64,000 nt of DNA from Methylobacterium sp. J-078 (GTDB lineage Bacteria; Pseudomonadota; Alphaproteobacteria; Rhizobiales; Beijerinckiaceae), in the NCBI RefSeq assembly GCF_022829285.1, contig NZ_JAKSYI010000069.1:1-64000 (forward strand), written 5' to 3'. Below the pieces are notes generated by a model. That model saw only the letters and a list, made by a program, of their open reading frames with translations, did no database searches and had not been told where the DNA came from. The position numbers and the translations under genes were made by a program. Numbering within the stretch: the first letter of the stretch is position 1; every line of letters starts with the position of its first letter. Below are positions 45,828 through 55,082 of this stretch, one piece after another.

Positions 45828-46727
45828 TCAGGCAACATCTGCGCGCAGAAGTTCGGTGTTGGCCGCGAAGGCCGCCATGGCCCCCTCCGCCGCCGCCACG
45901 ACGGCGAACTGGACCCGCCGGGACGCATCGCCTGCCACGAACAGTCCCGGCACGTTGGTCGTTTCGTACTCGCCGGTCGGCACGATTCCTTTTTGGGTCA
46001 GGTCGCAGCCGAGCTGGGTGATGAGGCGGGACGGGTCGCACGACATCGGCATCAGGAAGACCGCGTGGCAGGGGCGGGTGGCGCCATCCACGAAGACGAT
46101 GCGATGCGGCTGCTGTCCGTCGCCTTCCAGACGCCGAATCGCCGTTTCCACGATGGTGACGTTCTTGCGCTCCAGCTGGTCGCGGTCGCGCGACGAGAAC
46201 GCGGTGGTCTTCGCATCGGTGCAGAGGGTGACGTCGCGGCTCCAGACCGTGAGTTCGAGGGCCATGCCCTTGGCCGCCGCGCCGTGGGCATAGACGACGA
46301 GGGGCCGGTCCCGGTTCTCGTAGCCGTCGCAATAGGGGCAGGAATGGACTCCGTGGCCCCAGTAGGCCTCGAAGCCGTGTACGTCCGGGAGAGCCTGATG
46401 CAGGCCCGTGGCGAGGATGAGCTTGCGCGCTTGCGCCTTCGTCCCATCCGCCAGGGTCACGGCGAACCCGTCGTCCCGGCGCTGGGCCGCCACCACTTCG
46501 ACCTCGCGGCGCACGACGGTGTCGTAGCGCGCGAGGTCCGCCTCGGCTTTGGCCCGCAGGACGAGGGGCGGCGTCCCATCACGGGTGAAGACGCCCCAGG
46601 TGCGCGCGGTGACGGCGTTGCGCGGCGTACCGGCGTCGCAGAGGAGCACGTCGCGTCGGCATCGGCCCAGGATGAGGGCCGCGTTGAGGCCAGCCGGGCC
46701 GCCGCCGACGATGATGACGTCGTGCAT
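45828..46727 (-). CDS. NAD(P)/FAD-dependent oxidoreductase, thioredoxin-reductase-like
   Basis: A 299-residue flavoprotein with the two-dinucleotide-binding-domain fold: FAD motif DVIIVGGGPAGLNAA at the N-terminus, the redox-active CPYCDGYE near residue 133, and the FAD-binding end motif GLFVAGDASRR near 265. The CxxC spacing is that of thioredoxin reductases, but the NADPH motif is weak and overall it belongs to the broader TrxB-like group, so I do not assign trxB. ATG 46727 has GGAG nine bases upstream. It lies downstream of the grxD terminator on the same strand. Confidence 0.85.
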   Translation of the reverse strand: MHDVIIVGGGPAGLNAALILGRCRRDVLLCDAGTPRNAVTARTWGVFTRDGTPPLVLRAKAEADLARYDTVVRREVEVVAAQRRDDGFAVTLADGTKAQARKLILATGLHQALPDVHGFEAYWGHGVHSCPYCDGYENRDRPLVVYAHGAAAKGMALELTVWSRDVTLCTDAKTTAFSSRDRDQLERKNVTIVETAIRRLEGDGQQPHRIVFVDGATRPCHAVFLMPMSCDPSRLITQLGCDLTQKGIVPTGEYETTNVPGLFVAGDASRRVQFAVVAAAEGAMAAFAANTELLRADVA

Positions 46728-46809
46728 GTCGTGTCGCTCCGGAACGGGTGTGCCGCCCGTTCAACGAATCCCGACCCGATGATGTTCGAAGGGTACCGGT
46801 TCGGCCATG

Positions 46810-46832
46810 AAAAAGGGGCGCTCGCGCGCCCC
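46810..46832 (-). terminator. Rho-independent terminator of the purL–bolA–DUF29–grxD operon
   Basis: On the minus strand the sequence is GGGGCGC, loop GCGA, GCGCCCC, then TTTTTCATGG, starting 29 bases after the grxD stop. A short stem with a clear T run. Confidence 0.85.
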
Positions 46833-46860
46833 CCCTTCGACCTTGCCGTGCGACCCGAGA

Positions 46861-47202
46861 TCAGGCGGCGGTCGGCGCCTTCACCGGGATGCCCTTCTCG
46901 GACAGGAACTGGTGCAACTCGCCCGACTGGAACATCTCGCGGGTGATGTCGCAACCGCCGACGAACTCGCCCTTCACGAAGATCTGCGGAATGGTCGGCC
47001 AGTTGGAGAATGCCTTGATGCCGTCGCGGATCGCCATGTCGTCGAGGACGTTCACGCCCTTGAACGGCACTTCGAGGTAGTTGAGGATCTGCACGACCTG
47101 GCCCGAGAAGCCGCACATCGGAAATTGCGGGGTGCCCTTCATGAACACGACCACGTCCTGGGACTCGATCTCGGCTTTGATGGCGGTGTTGGCGTCGGTC
47201 AT
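46861..47202 (-). CDS. grxD: Monothiol glutaredoxin (Grx4/GrxD type)
   Basis: A 113-residue single-domain glutaredoxin with the CGFS active site in FPMCGFSGQVVQIL. Other family marks are VVVFMKGTPQ, NWPTIPQIFVKGEFVGGCDI and the start at ATG 47202, with AAGGATC upstream. CGFS glutaredoxins bind a glutathione-ligated [2Fe-2S] cluster, alone or with BolA, and act in iron-sulfur trafficking and iron sensing. bolA lies two genes upstream in the same operon, consistent with that partnership. Confidence 0.96.
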   Translation of the reverse strand: MTDANTAIKAEIESQDVVVFMKGTPQFPMCGFSGQVVQILNYLEVPFKGVNVLDDMAIRDGIKAFSNWPTIPQIFVKGEFVGGCDITREMFQSGELHQFLSEKGIPVKAPTAA

Positions 47203-47232
47203 GGTTTCGATCCTTTCGGGTATCACAGTGAT

Positions 47233-47739
47233 TTAGTGATGGTCGGCCGGCCTGTTCAAGGCCGAGGCGAGGCGCTCCAACGCCCAATCCATCGTGAAGG
47301 CCTCGGAAACGAGTTCTTCAGGTGTGAACGGCATCGCATCGGGTAAGCCGGCGACGAGACGATCGTCGAACATTCGGAGGGAGGCTTCCGCCTGTACCCG
47401 CGCCGTCTTCCACAGCCAGGACCAGTCGATCCGCTGCCGCATGCCGGGCGCGTAGGCCCGGCAGGCCGCCGCATGAAAAGCGATCACCTCGGATCGCCAG
47501 GATCGGGTCGACTGGGCGCTCGGCGCGGACATGTACTTCAGCACGTGAATGAGCATCTGCAGGAGCTTTTGCTCCACCGCGCTGATCTGGGACCGCCCCA
47601 CGCTCTCGATCTCCTCGGCGACGTTCTCCCAGTCGAGGACGTTCGACAGATCGGGCCGTGACGCGAGGGCCCGGATCGCAGCGGCCTGCTGCTCGGCCCA
47701 GGTCACGATGTCGTCGTCGTAGAGGCTCGGCTGATCCAT
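47233..47739 (-). CDS. DUF29 domain-containing protein
   Basis: A 168-residue DUF29 protein: YDDDIVTWAEQQAAAIR at the start, WENVAEEIESVGRSQ, then LLQMLIHVLKYMS and a helical C-terminus (WKTARVQAEASLRMFDDRL). DUF29 proteins are common in cyanobacteria and some proteobacteria and have no known biochemical function. GGAGG lies six to seven bases before the ATG. It is inserted between bolA and grxD in an operon where these two are otherwise neighbours, with short gaps on both sides. Confidence 0.88.
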   Translation of the reverse strand: MDQPSLYDDDIVTWAEQQAAAIRALASRPDLSNVLDWENVAEEIESVGRSQISAVEQKLLQMLIHVLKYMSAPSAQSTRSWRSEVIAFHAAACRAYAPGMRQRIDWSWLWKTARVQAEASLRMFDDRLVAGLPDAMPFTPEELVSEAFTMDWALERLASALNRPADHH

Positions 47740-47772
47740 CGGTCTGCCTCCGGGAGGGGGCCGGGAATGCCC

Positions 47773-48009
47773 TCAATCCTGCGGGACGCCCGTGGTCAGC
47801 GCAAGGGCGTGCAGCACGCCCCCCATGCGCCCCTGGAGCGCGCCGTAAACCATCTGGTGCTGCGCGACCCGGGTCTTGCCCTTGAAGGCCGAGGACAGAA
47901 CCGTGGCGGCGTAGTGGTCGCCGTCGCCCGCCAGATCCTTGATCTCGATCCGGGCGTCGGGCAGCGCCTCGCGGATCATCGCCTCGATCTCGCGCGCATC
48001 CATCGGCAT
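47773..48009 (-). CDS. bolA: BolA family protein
   Basis: A 78-residue BolA protein, the short form that pairs with CGFS glutaredoxins. It begins MPMDAREIEAMIREALPDAR; the HxxAxH-like region reads GDHYAATVLSSAF and the conserved histidine motif is RVAQHQMVYGAL. BolA and Grx4 share a [2Fe-2S] cluster through BolA histidine and Grx cysteine. AGGAG lies eight bases upstream of ATG 48009. It follows purL by 34 bases on the same strand. Confidence 0.94.
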   Translation of the reverse strand: MPMDAREIEAMIREALPDARIEIKDLAGDGDHYAATVLSSAFKGKTRVAQHQMVYGALQGRMGGVLHALALTTGVPQD

Positions 48010-48043
48010 CGGGTTGACTCCTGACGATCGGGAAATGGGGGCT

Positions 48044-50269
48044 TCAGGCGGGAACGCCCGCCGGCTGGCTCGCCATGTAGGCCGGCAGCCAGCCCTCGTG
48101 GGTCTGCCGCAGCGCGGCCACCGATATGGTCTCGCCGTGCGGCAGGGTCAAATGGTCGTTCCCGGTGACGCCGATCACCGCCGCCGGAATGCCCTGGGCG
48201 GAGGCGCTGTAGAGCAGGTCCGGCGCGGTCTCGGGGTCGACCGCGAGGAGGTAGCGGGCCTGGTCCTCGCCGAAGAGGTAGGCGTGGGTCGCCAGGCCTT
48301 CCGGGACCTGGGGCAAGGCAGCGCCGATGCCACCGGCCATTGCCATCTCGGCCAGCGCCACGGCGAGGCCCCCATCGGAGAGGTCGTGGACCGTATCGAC
48401 CAGACCCGACGTGATCAGGCCGCGCACGAAGTCGCCGTTGCGGCGCTCGACGGCGAGGTCGACCGGGGGCGGGGCGCCCTCCTCGCGTCCGGCAATCACC
48501 GAGAGGTAGACCGACTGGCCGAGCCAGCCGGCCGTCTCGCCGATGAGCACGAGCACGTCGCCGGCGCGTTTCAGGTCGATCGTGGCGTGGCGCGTCACAT
48601 CGTCGAGTACGCCGATGCCGCCGATGGTCGGGGTCGGCAGGATTCCGACGCCGTTGGTCTCGTTGTAGAGCGAGACGTTGCCGGAGACGACGGGGAAGTC
48701 GAGGGCGAGGCAGGCCTCGCCGATGCCCTTGAGACAGCCGACGAGCTGGCCCATGACCTCGGGCTTCTCGGGGTTGCCGAAGTTCAGGTTGTCGGTGATG
48801 GCCAGCGGCTTGCCGCCGACCGCCGTGATGTTGCGCCAGGCCTCCGCCACGGCCTGCTTGCCGCCCTCGACCGGATCGGCCTCGCAGTAGCGGGGCGTGA
48901 CGTCGGCGGTCATGGCGAGGCCGCGCGGGCCGTCCTCGACCCGCACGATGGCGGCGTCGCCGCCCGGCTTCTGCACGGTGTTACCGCCGATGAAGTGGTC
49001 GTACTGCTCGTAGACCCAGCGCTTCGAGGACAGGTCGGGCGAGCCCACGAGGCGCTTCAGGGCCTCGGCGCTGCCCACGCTCTCAGGCACGTCGGCGGCG
49101 GAAAGCACCGGCCGGTGGGTGTTGGCGATGTGAGGCCGGTCGTAAAGGGGCGCCTCGTCGCCGAGTTCCTTGATCGGCAGGTCGGCCATGACGACGCCGT
49201 CGTGCTTCACCACGAAGCGGAGCGTGTCGGTGGTGTGCCCGATGATCGCGAAATCGAGGCCCCACTTCACGAAGATCGCTTCGGCCTCCGCCTCCATGCC
49301 GGGCTTGAGCACCATGAGCATGCGCTCCTGGCTCTCGGAGAGCATCATTTCGTAGGCGCTCATGCCGGTCTCGCGGGCCGGGACCTTCTCGATGTGAAGC
49401 TCGACGCCGAGATCGCCCTTGGCGCCCATCTCGACGGCCGAGCAGGTGAGGCCGGCCGCCCCCATGTCCTGGATCGCGATCACGGCGCCCGAGGCCATCA
49501 GCTCGAGGCAGGCCTCCAGCAGCAGCTTCTCGGCGAAGGGGTCGCCGACCTGCACGGTGGGACGCTTGGATTCGGAGGCGTCGTCGAACTCGGCCGACGC
49601 CATGGTGGCGCCATGGATGCCGTCGCGACCGGTCTTCGAGCCGAGATAGACGATCGGATTACCCACGCCGGTGGCGGCTGCGTAGAAGATCGCGTCGGTG
49701 CGGGCGAGGCCCACCGCCATGGCGTTGACGAGAATGTTGCCGTCGTAGCGGGGGTGGAAGCCCATGGCGCCGCCCACCGTCGGCACACCGAAGGAATTGC
49801 CGTAGCCGCCGATGCCCGCGACGACGCCGGAGACGAGGTGGCGGGTGCGGGGATGATCCGGCGAACCGAAGCGGAGGGCATTGAGTGCCGCGATCGGACG
49901 CGCGCCCATGGTGAACACGTCGCGAAGGATGCCGCCGACGCCGGTCGTCGCGCCCTGGTAGGGCTCGATGAAGCTCGGGTGATTGTGGCTCTCCATCTTG
50001 AAGACGCAGGCGAGGCCGTCGCCGATATCGATGACGCCCGCGTTCTCGCCCGGCCCCTGAATGACCCACGGCGCCGAGGTCGGCAGGCCGCGCAGGTGCT
50101 TGCGGGAGGATTTGTAGGAGCAGTGCTCATTCCACATCGCCGAGACGATGCCGAGTTCGGTCAGGGTCGGGTCGCGCCCGATCAGGCCACGGAAACGATC
50201 GTACTCGTCCGGCGTCAGACCGTGCTGGCGGACCAGTTCGGGGGTGATCGGAACATCGTTGCGGAACAT
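48044..50269 (-). CDS. purL: Phosphoribosylformylglycinamidine synthase subunit PurL
   Basis: PurL converts FGAR to FGAM using ATP and ammonia from the glutaminase PurQ, with PurS. The 741 residues (ATG 50269, AGAGGGG upstream) are the length of the small-PurL form, which requires separate PurS and PurQ; neither is in the window. Motifs include [31 protein letters not shown] near residue 40, [26 protein letters not shown] and the C-terminal [12 protein letters not shown]. The gene starts the operon purL–bolA–DUF29–grxD. Confidence 0.97.
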   Translation of the reverse strand: MFRNDVPITPELVRQHGLTPDEYDRFRGLIGRDPTLTELGIVSAMWNEHCSYKSSRKHLRGLPTSAPWVIQGPGENAGVIDIGDGLACVFKMESHNHPSFIEPYQGATTGVGGILRDVFTMGARPIAALNALRFGSPDHPRTRHLVSGVVAGIGGYGNSFGVPTVGGAMGFHPRYDGNILVNAMAVGLARTDAIFYAAATGVGNPIVYLGSKTGRDGIHGATMASAEFDDASESKRPTVQVGDPFAEKLLLEACLELMASGAVIAIQDMGAAGLTCSAVEMGAKGDLGVELHIEKVPARETGMSAYEMMLSESQERMLMVLKPGMEAEAEAIFVKWGLDFAIIGHTTDTLRFVVKHDGVVMADLPIKELGDEAPLYDRPHIANTHRPVLSAADVPESVGSAEALKRLVGSPDLSSKRWVYEQYDHFIGGNTVQKPGGDAAIVRVEDGPRGLAMTADVTPRYCEADPVEGGKQAVAEAWRNITAVGGKPLAITDNLNFGNPEKPEVMGQLVGCLKGIGEACLALDFPVVSGNVSLYNETNGVGILPTPTIGGIGVLDDVTRHATIDLKRAGDVLVLIGETAGWLGQSVYLSVIAGREEGAPPPVDLAVERRNGDFVRGLITSGLVDTVHDLSDGGLAVALAEMAMAGGIGAALPQVPEGLATHAYLFGEDQARYLLAVDPETAPDLLYSASAQGIPAAVIGVTGNDHLTLPHGETISVAALRQTHEGWLPAYMASQPAGVPA

Positions 50270-50377
50270 GCGACCCCTCTCGGGCCGGGCCCGCATCCCG
50301 GGTCCGGCCGTGACGGCTCTAGAGCGGAACGCCGCGCCCTGGCAACCGTCGATCACGGCCGGGACGGCGCATGCGGT

Positions 50378-51541
50378 CTAAACCGCCGCGTAATCCGCGG
50401 CCAGGCGCCCCCTCGGCTGCTCCCGCACGTCGCGCCAACGGGCGATCAGGGCGTGGATCGGATCGGGGCCCGCCACGAAGGCGATGTAGTCGAAGGCTTC
50501 CGGGTCGCGGCTCGACATGAGCAGCTGGAAATGCATGCGGAAGAGATTCCACTTGCGCCGCGCGATGATCCGCTTCTCGATGAGATCGTCGATCCGGACG
50601 TGGATCTCCACCGGGCGATGGCCTGCGGGCGCCGGCAGATTCGAGGCGCTGAGCGGGTTGCGCTGATGCACCGAGAGCCAGTCCCATTTCGCCCGGACGT
50701 CGAGCCAGCCGATCGCGTCGCTCGCCGCCACCCGGGCGAGGGCATCCCGGGTGTCCCTGGCCAGGGGGTCGAGGGTGATCCAGGGGATCACGCTGCCGAT
50801 GCTGACGAAGGAGACCGGCGTCCCGCGCGTGCCGAATTCGGGGTCGCGGGCGAGCACCCGGTCCAGGGCCTCGAGGCCGAGGAAGCTCGACGAGGAATGG
50901 CCGATCACCACGATCTCGGAGGCGCCCGCCTCGGCCGCCCGGATGATGTCCGCGAAGGCGTCCAGCCGCGCGCGCATGCGGGGCTCGACGCCGCTGGCGT
51001 GATCGTGGGTGAAGGCCGTGTCGTCCACCAGATGCGCCACGTAGAACGGCTTGCCCCGCGTCAGCCGCATCAGCAGGGCCAGGAGCGGGTAGGCCAGGAG
51101 CGGGATGAACAGGAGCGACCACGGCCGGAGACTCTCCGGCAGCAGGAGGATGAGGCCGGCCGCGAAGACGAGGCTCAGGAGAAGCAGCAGCCCGTAGATG
51201 ACGTGGACGCCGAAGATGACCCGGGCGAAGCGTCGGGCCTCGCGCCGGAAGGGCGCGACGTAACCGGCGCGCACGAGGCGCCACCACAGGGCGGGCACCT
51301 CGCGGAGCCGCCGCAGGTTCGAACGCGGGAATCGGGCCCGGACGATGTCGTCCCAGCGCAGCAGGGTGTAGCGGGTCGCGTGCCCGTCGAGGGTGACGTC
51401 CCAGTCGAGGGCCAGATCGTCCGTCCTGCGAACGGGATCGGAGACCGTGATGGTCAAGCCGCGCCGGACCGCGGCCATCCGGCTTTCCCGCCGAAACAAG
51501 CCCCAATAGGTCTCCGGCTCGCGCGGGTCGAAGCCCGGCAT
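50378..51541 (-). CDS. Membrane protein with α/β-hydrolase-like motif
   Basis: A 387-residue protein with two to three membrane helices in the middle (about residues 105 to 165) and soluble flanks. After the helices there is VVIGHSSSSFLGLEALD, a nucleophile-elbow-like GHSSS, and strand-helix alternation typical of an α/β-hydrolase or lipase fold (ASEIVVIGHSS; PVSFVSIGSVIPW). The catalytic acid and histidine cannot be assigned confidently. Proteins of this type occur in many Hyphomicrobiales as uncharacterised membrane proteins. It is upstream of purL on the same strand, separated by 108 bases. Confidence 0.7.
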   Translation of the reverse strand: MPGFDPREPETYWGLFRRESRMAAVRRGLTITVSDPVRRTDDLALDWDVTLDGHATRYTLLRWDDIVRARFPRSNLRRLREVPALWWRLVRAGYVAPFRREARRFARVIFGVHVIYGLLLLLSLVFAAGLILLLPESLRPWSLLFIPLLAYPLLALLMRLTRGKPFYVAHLVDDTAFTHDHASGVEPRMRARLDAFADIIRAAEAGASEIVVIGHSSSSFLGLEALDRVLARDPEFGTRGTPVSFVSIGSVIPWITLDPLARDTRDALARVAASDAIGWLDVRAKWDWLSVHQRNPLSASNLPAPAGHRPVEIHVRIDDLIEKRIIARRKWNLFRMHFQLLMSSRDPEAFDYIAFVAGPDPIHALIARWRDVREQPRGRLAADYAAV

Positions 51542-51718
51542 GTAGAAGACCTGACGCTTGCGTGACGGACACGCCTCTGGGGCCGGGGCGAGGGGAGATT
51601 GGGCGATGACGGGTCGTTCCGATTCGGGGGCTCACGGCCGGCGGCCGCGCCCGTCCCTACACGATGGGCGCGCCGCGCGACGAGTGCGAAAGCGCATCAG
51701 GCGCATCCCGGCCTCGGC

Positions 51719-53575
51719 TCACCGGAGCGCGGGCGCATCCGCCAGGAACTCGGCGATGGCCGCAACGAAGCGCTCGCCATAGGCCTCACGCTTGCGCTCG
51801 CCGACCCCGTGCACGGTGCGCAGCGCGTAGAGATCGACGGGCTTGGTGCGGGCCATCTCGATCAGCGTCCGATCGGGGAACACCATGAAGGCGGCGATGC
51901 CCTCGGCACGCGCGATGGTGGCGCGCAGGCCGCGCAGGTGCTGGAACAGGGCCTCGGTGGCGGGGTCCAGGTCGAGGCTCGCTTCATCGCGGGACGCCCC
52001 GCGCTTCCGGTCGCGGGGCTCGGCCACCTTCGGCTCGGGGTCGGGGCGCATCTGGATGGCCTCGCGGCCGAACAGGATCGCCTCGCCCTTGTCGGTGAGG
52101 GAGAGGCCGCCGAAACCGTCGCCGTTCTCGGTCACGGCGCCCGCGGCGAAGAGCTGGCGCAGCATCGCGCGCCAAGCGGCGATGGGCTTGTCCGCACCGA
52201 CCCCGAAGGTCTTCAGCGCCGTGTGGCCGTTGCGGCGGATCGTGTCGGATTCCTTGCCGTGCACCACGTCGCAGACATAGGCCGCGCCGAAGCGCTGGCC
52301 GGTGCGCACGATGGCCGAGAGCAGCTTCTGGGCCGGCACCGTGGCGTCGATGAGTGAGACGCCGGAGCGGCAGAGGTCGCAGCGCCCGCACGGCTCGCTG
52401 CCTTCCCCGAAATAGCCGAGCAGGGACTGGCGCCGGCAGGTGGCGCCCTCGCAGAGCGCGATCATCGCCTCGAGCTTGCGCCGCTCGACGCGGCGGCGCT
52501 CGTCGGGCACGTCCTTCTCGTCGATCTGGCGACGGCGCAGGGCCATGTCGTCGAGGCCGTAGATGGTCAGCGTGTCGGCGGGCAGGCCGTCGCGGCCGGC
52601 GCGGCCGATCTCCTGGTAGTAGCCCTCGACGTTGGAGGGCATGTCGGCGTGGCAGACGAAGCGCACGTCGGGCTTGTTGATGCCCATGCCGAAGGCGACG
52701 GTGGCGGTCATCACCACGCCGTCCTCCTGCAGGAAGGTGTCCTGATTCCTCATGCGCGTGCCCTGGTCGAGGCCGGCGTGATAGGGCAGGGCATTGAAGC
52801 CGTCCTTGGCCAGCATCTCGGCGAGTTGTTCGGTGCGCTTGCGGGACGAGCAGTAGATGATCCCGCTTTCGGAGCGGCGCGGGCGCAGGAAGCGCTCGAT
52901 CTGGCGGGTCGGGTTGTCCTTCGGCGCGAAGGTCAGGCGGATGTTCGGCCGGTCGAAGGAATGGACGAAGGCCTTCAGTTCGCGGCCGGCCGGAAACAGC
53001 CGCTCGGTGATGTCGGCCCGGGTCGCCTTGTCGGCGGTGGCGGTGAGCGCGACTGTCTGGACGTTGCCGAGCGCCTCGCGGGCCCGGGCGAGGTCCCGGT
53101 ACTCGGGCCGGAAATCGTGCCCCCATTGCGAGACGCAGTGGGCCTCGTCCACGGCGAGCCGGCGCACGCCCGCGCCGCGCAGGGCGTCCATCAGGCCCTC
53201 CATCATCAGCCGCTCGGGCGAGACGAAGAGCAGGCGCAGGTCGCCGGAGCGGATCTGCCGCCAGGTCTCCCGGGCCGTCGCCTCGGCCACCGACGAGTTC
53301 AGGGTCGCGGCGGCGACACCGAAGCCGAGCATCTGCTGCACCTGATCGTGCATCAGGGCGATCAACGGCGAGACCACGACCGTCAGCGAGGATTCCACCA
53401 GCGCCGGCAACTGGTAGGTCATCGACTTGCCGGAGCCCGTGGGCATCACGGCGAAGACGTCCGTGCCGTCTAGGACGGCGCCGATCACCTCGTCCTGGCC
53501 AGGCCGAAAATCGTCGTAGCCAAAGGTGGTCTTCAACGCGGCGCGGGCCTCGTCGAGGCGGCTGGTCATGGGCAT
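51719..53575 (-). CDS. recQ: ATP-dependent DNA helicase RecQ
   Basis: RecQ is a 3'-5' superfamily-2 helicase acting in the RecF repair pathway. The 618-residue length is typical. Visible motifs are [15 protein letters not shown] (Walker A), [20 protein letters not shown] (DEAH and the aromatic loop), [26 protein letters not shown] and [15 protein letters not shown]. The zinc cysteines lie in CEGATCRRQ and CGRCDLC, followed by the winged helix and a C-terminal HRDC domain ([20 protein letters not shown]). recF, of the same pathway, is the next gene downstream in coordinates on the same strand. Confidence 0.97.
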   Translation of the reverse strand: MPMTSRLDEARAALKTTFGYDDFRPGQDEVIGAVLDGTDVFAVMPTGSGKSMTYQLPALVESSLTVVVSPLIALMHDQVQQMLGFGVAAATLNSSVAEATARETWRQIRSGDLRLLFVSPERLMMEGLMDALRGAGVRRLAVDEAHCVSQWGHDFRPEYRDLARAREALGNVQTVALTATADKATRADITERLFPAGRELKAFVHSFDRPNIRLTFAPKDNPTRQIERFLRPRRSESGIIYCSSRKRTEQLAEMLAKDGFNALPYHAGLDQGTRMRNQDTFLQEDGVVMTATVAFGMGINKPDVRFVCHADMPSNVEGYYQEIGRAGRDGLPADTLTIYGLDDMALRRRQIDEKDVPDERRRVERRKLEAMIALCEGATCRRQSLLGYFGEGSEPCGRCDLCRSGVSLIDATVPAQKLLSAIVRTGQRFGAAYVCDVVHGKESDTIRRNGHTALKTFGVGADKPIAAWRAMLRQLFAAGAVTENGDGFGGLSLTDKGEAILFGREAIQMRPDPEPKVAEPRDRKRGASRDEASLDLDPATEALFQHLRGLRATIARAEGIAAFMVFPDRTLIEMARTKPVDLYALRTVHGVGERKREAYGERFVAAIAEFLADAPALR

Positions 53576-53678
53576 CCTGGCCTGATGGCGAGCGGGCGGG
53601 CGACTGGCGGCCCCGGTGTGCAGGCAATACGCGCGACGCGTCTACACAAGCGAAGAGTCGGTAGCGGGAATCCGCATA

Positions 53679-53738
53679 ATGCCTCTGGGCATCCGAAGCG
53701 AGGAGGTCAATCGCCTCGCCAAGACGGTGGCGGCTCTG
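53679..53738 (+). pseudogene. Possible remnant of a VapB/PSK-type antitoxin gene
   Basis: A 20-codon stretch beginning at ATG 53679 encodes MPLGIRSEEVNRLAKTVAAL, which resembles the N-terminal DNA-binding part of Rv0623/VapB-type antitoxins (MALxIKDPEVxRLAREVAAL pattern). The expected continuation (TGExxTEAVRRAL) is absent and no PIN-domain toxin gene follows. It lies in a 318-base gap between recQ and recF. A short by-eye match; low confidence. Confidence 0.25.
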
Positions 53739-53893
53739 GCCGAAGTCGCGATCCTCGCGGGGAAGGAGGCAGACGGCGCCCTGTTCGGGTGCCTCAATGC
53801 CGGCGAACGGCCCGCGACATCGGCGCGGGCGATCTTCGCGGCCGCCCGCACGATCTGTCGCAAGCAGCGTAACATGGTCGACGCGGCAGTCGT

Positions 53894-55021
53894 TCAGGTC
53901 TGCGCGATCCGCCCCTCGACGACCCTGACCATATCGGCCCGTCCTTCGAGGTCGCCGAACAGGGCCGGGTCGGCCCCCGTCATCCAGACCTGTCCCTGCA
54001 GGGCTTCGAGGGCGTCGAACAGCCCTGCGCGCCGGCGCGGATCGAGATGGGCCGCGACCTCGTCGAGGAGGATCACGGGCGCAAGGCCGCTCATGGCCTG
54101 GACGAGGCGCGCATGGGCGAGGACGAGGCCGATGAGGAGCGCCTTCTGCTCGCCGGTCGAAGCGGTGGCGGCGGGCACGTCCTTGGGGCCGTGGCGGACC
54201 ACGAGGTCGCTGGTCTGGGGGCCGCTGAGCGTCCGCCCGGCCGCCCGGTCGCGGGCGCGGCCCTGGCGCAGGGCCATGCGGAAACGGTCCTCCGCCTCCA
54301 GCGCCGGCCAGACCGCGACGAGGTCGTCGAGGTCGCCTTCGAGGCGCAGGGCCGCCCAGGGGAAGGGCTGGGAATCGTCGCGGCCCTCGGCGATGAGGCG
54401 ATCCAGGCGCTCGGTCGTCTCACGGCGGGCCAGCGCCACCGCGACGCCGAGCTCGGCGACCTCGCGCTCGATCGCGTCGAGCCACTGGCCGTCGTTGGGC
54501 CGCTCGTCCAGCAGGCGGTTGCGCGAGCGGAGCGCCCGTTCCATCGCATTGACGCGGGCGCCGTGCGTCGCATCGACCGCGAGCACGAGCCGGTCGAGGA
54601 AGCGGCGGCGGTCGCCGGCCGGCCCTCGGAACAGGCCGTCGAGGTCCGGGGTGAGCCAGACCACGCGCAGGAATTCCGAGAAGGCCACGGGGGAGGGCGC
54701 GGTGGCGCCGTCGATCCGGCACAGGCGCGGCGCGCGGCCGTCGAACCCGGGCGGCTCGTAGCCGGTCCCGATCCGGTGCTCGGCCTCATCGCCCGCCAGT
54801 GTCATCGAGACCGCGAAGCCGCCGGGGCCGCCGGTACGCGGCATGGCCGCGAGATCCGCCCGGCGCAGGCCGCGCCCGGGCGAGAACAGGGAGATCGCCT
54901 CGAGGAGGTTGGTCTTGCCGGCCCCGTTCTCGCCCACCAGGGCGACGAAGCGGCGGTCGACCGCGAGGTCGAGGTCGGCGTGATTCCGGAAATCGCGGCA
55001 GATCAGTCGGGTGAGGCGCAC
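53894..55021 (-). CDS. recF: DNA replication and repair protein RecF
   Basis: RecF is an SMC-like ABC ATPase that loads RecA at ssDNA gaps with RecO and RecR. The 375-residue product has the RecF start MRLTRLICRDFRNHADL, Walker A ALVGENGAGKTNLLEAIS, the central KTFRN-like helices, the signature region STGEQKALLIGLVLAHA and Walker B APVILLDEVAAHLD. It is the third gene of dnaA–dnaN–recF, 61 bases after dnaN; gyrB, the usual next gene in many bacteria, is not here. Confidence 0.96.
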   Translation of the reverse strand: MRLTRLICRDFRNHADLDLAVDRRFVALVGENGAGKTNLLEAISLFSPGRGLRRADLAAMPRTGGPGGFAVSMTLAGDEAEHRIGTGYEPPGFDGRAPRLCRIDGATAPSPVAFSEFLRVVWLTPDLDGLFRGPAGDRRRFLDRLVLAVDATHGARVNAMERALRSRNRLLDERPNDGQWLDAIEREVAELGVAVALARRETTERLDRLIAEGRDDSQPFPWAALRLEGDLDDLVAVWPALEAEDRFRMALRQGRARDRAAGRTLSGPQTSDLVVRHGPKDVPAATASTGEQKALLIGLVLAHARLVQAMSGLAPVILLDEVAAHLDPRRRAGLFDALEALQGQVWMTGADPALFGDLEGRADMVRVVEGRIAQT

Positions 55022-55082
55022 CCGCCTGCCCTTAGCCGATCGGCCCGGGCCTGTCTCGCACCGCGACGCCCCGGCGCGACGG

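Noticed and set aside
47939..51565. A 1208-codon open frame on the plus strand across bolA, purL and the hydrolase-like gene
   Set aside because: It lies exactly antisense to purL and its neighbours, is extremely rich in Arg, Asp, Gly and His with no domain pattern, and is an artefact of high GC content.
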